NCBI GenBank assembly: GCA_036924085.1
Contig: JAVGWX010000025.1
Span: 31,879,921-31,943,920, forward strand
Source of the DNA: Ariolimax columbianus
Lineage: Eukaryota; Mollusca; Gastropoda; Stylommatophora; Arionidae
DNA: 64,000 bases
Direction: 5' to 3'
Made by a program: the position numbers and the translations under genes. Positions 63,153 through 64,000 of the stretch are shown piece by piece. The notes below the pieces were generated by a model. The model was not told where the DNA came from. It saw only the letters and a program-made list of their open reading frames with translations, and did no database searches. Within the stretch, counting starts at the first letter, position 1; each line of letters opens with the position of its first letter.

Positions 63153-64000
63153 CTTCTTCTTCTTCTTCTTCATCGTATGCAGTCAGACAGTAACCATTAT
63201 TTTTTCGAAAAAAGCGGCGGTCATCCTGAGGCTGTCGACACTGCCATAGAGCTTGTCCTGTGGTTCCACTGGTGATGGCCACATCTGCTCTCTCTGATCC
63301 TCGTATGTCGGGCAGTTCTGCAGCAGATGCTCAGCGGTCATTTTCCCGGTACCACACGGGCATTCGTCGGTACCACCTATCTTCAATTTGTTAAATAGGT
63401 GGTACCTCAGTCTATTGTGGCCAGTGCGAAGTCTGAAGACAACGACCAGCTCTCTTCTGTTCAACTGGTAATAGGCATCGTTTTTGGTGTAGCCGGTATG
63501 TTCAGTTTCCCATTTGGTCATGTATCTGGCTTTAATAAGCCGTTTTGACTCTTCGTACGTCATACTAGTATCTGTTTGTGGTAGTCTTGCACCTTCTTTT
63601 GCCAGTCTGTCTGCCTCCTCGTTGCCTTGGATGTTGCAGTGTGATGGGACCCACTGTACCACTACCCTTTTTGGTGCGGACTGCTGGCATAGTTGACAGA
63701 TTACTGCTCTTAAGTCATTAAGCTCAGTGTTTTTCTGGCTTTTTAGCGCTGTGACTACGGCCAGAGCATCTGTAAGCAGGACTGTATGGCTTTCATTTTA
63801 TTTATGTGTCACCATTTCTTCCACTGCCGCCCTCAGTGCCTCTGCCTCCGCTCTGAAATTGCTTGTGTACTTACCAGTAGCGAATGACAGTGTTATTTTT
63901 CTGCCATTTGGTAGGTTCAGGAATGCTCCTGCCCCTCCGTTCTGTGTAGTGTTTGTTACAGAACCGTCGGTGTATGCATGGGTCCAGTCCATGCTTGGGT
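63153..64000 (-). mobile_element. Second I/Nimb-like LINE copy, 3' quarter, runs off the window
   Basis: Minus-strand 3' end of the same family as 51998-56440, visibly similar along its length. It starts with a tail of six GAA repeats (cttcttcttcttcttctt at 63153), then the C-terminal region and RNase H. The remainder lies beyond position 64000. It shows the family's true 3' end and microsatellite tail. Confidence 0.92.
63183..64000 (-). pseudogene. I/Nimb-like RNase H and C-terminus, second copy
   Basis: 64000-63798 encodes HAYTDGSVTNTTQNGGAGAF and NFRAEAEALRAAVEEMV; a lesion near 63790 and another near 63675 break the frame. 63662-63183 encodes VQWVPSHCNIQGNEEADRLA, YQLNRRELVVVFRLRTGHNR, DECPCGTGKMTAEHLLQNCP and the natural C-terminus. 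Here the codon that is a stop in the 52163 copy is GAG, confirming that stop as a mutation. The Cys/His cluster CPCG-x-AEHLLQNCP fits a zinc-knuckle-like end. Confidence 0.9.

Overview
This is eukaryotic, almost certainly metazoan DNA. It holds APE-type non-LTR retrotransposons (LINEs) of at least three groups, tRNA-derived SINEs, 18S/28S rRNA pseudogene pieces, spliced host exons and an extreme load of minisatellites. The I/Nimb-like LINEs with a terminal RNase H and the CR1-like LINEs suggest a lophotrochozoan, possibly a gastropod mollusc. That assignment is inference. Nothing looks prokaryotic and I see no intact LINE.

Layout. 1-2992: a + strand LINE endonuclease relic swollen by three tandem arrays. 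3084-5152: CR1-like LINE (minus). 5455-6511: composite short repeats. 7190-9226: CR1-like LINE (plus), abutting a minus-strand LINE (9230-11965) whose ORF is split by a 28-bp array of about 57 copies. 11988-20907: a minus-strand host locus with three candidate coding exons (20621-20833, 19402-19557, 12678-12785) that read in phase into a bZIP basic region of ATF3/JDP2/Fos type. The 6.6-kb intron between the last two is filled by an I/Nimb-like LINE carrying up to six tandem arrays. 20908-25680: arrays, a SINE, and a CR1 piece inserted into a minisatellite. 25681-40556: one minisatellite of about 14.9 kb made of 23-bp and 16-bp units with higher-order structure. 41124-47480: a CR1 piece, a 3.7-kb array and smaller arrays. 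48183-51045: a 5'-truncated, zinc-finger-ended LINE (plus). 51998-56440: the most complete LINE (I/Nimb-like, minus; endonuclease, RT, RNase H; dead), joined at its 5' side to the 3' terminus of 28S rRNA and then to 28S/18S mosaics. 57545-64000: LINE pieces, a head-to-head LINE pair that fits 5' inversion, a nested LINE insertion, and a second copy of the I/Nimb-like element running off the window.

Main observation. By my boundaries roughly 35 of 64 kb is tandem array. At least eight arrays sit inside LINE reading frames; the ORF resumes on both sides and in most cases the repeat unit is the local LINE coding sequence, often at a conserved motif (YGSETW, QLGG-DHKPV, WRTQSTSDLA, GPFGLG-RNE). 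A young 53/55-bp triplication in another LINE (59914-60076) looks like an early stage of the same process. The kilobase-long open frames in the giant array are by-products of stop-free repeat units, not genes. The only host gene I can argue for is the bZIP gene; all LINE ORFs carry frameshifts or stops.
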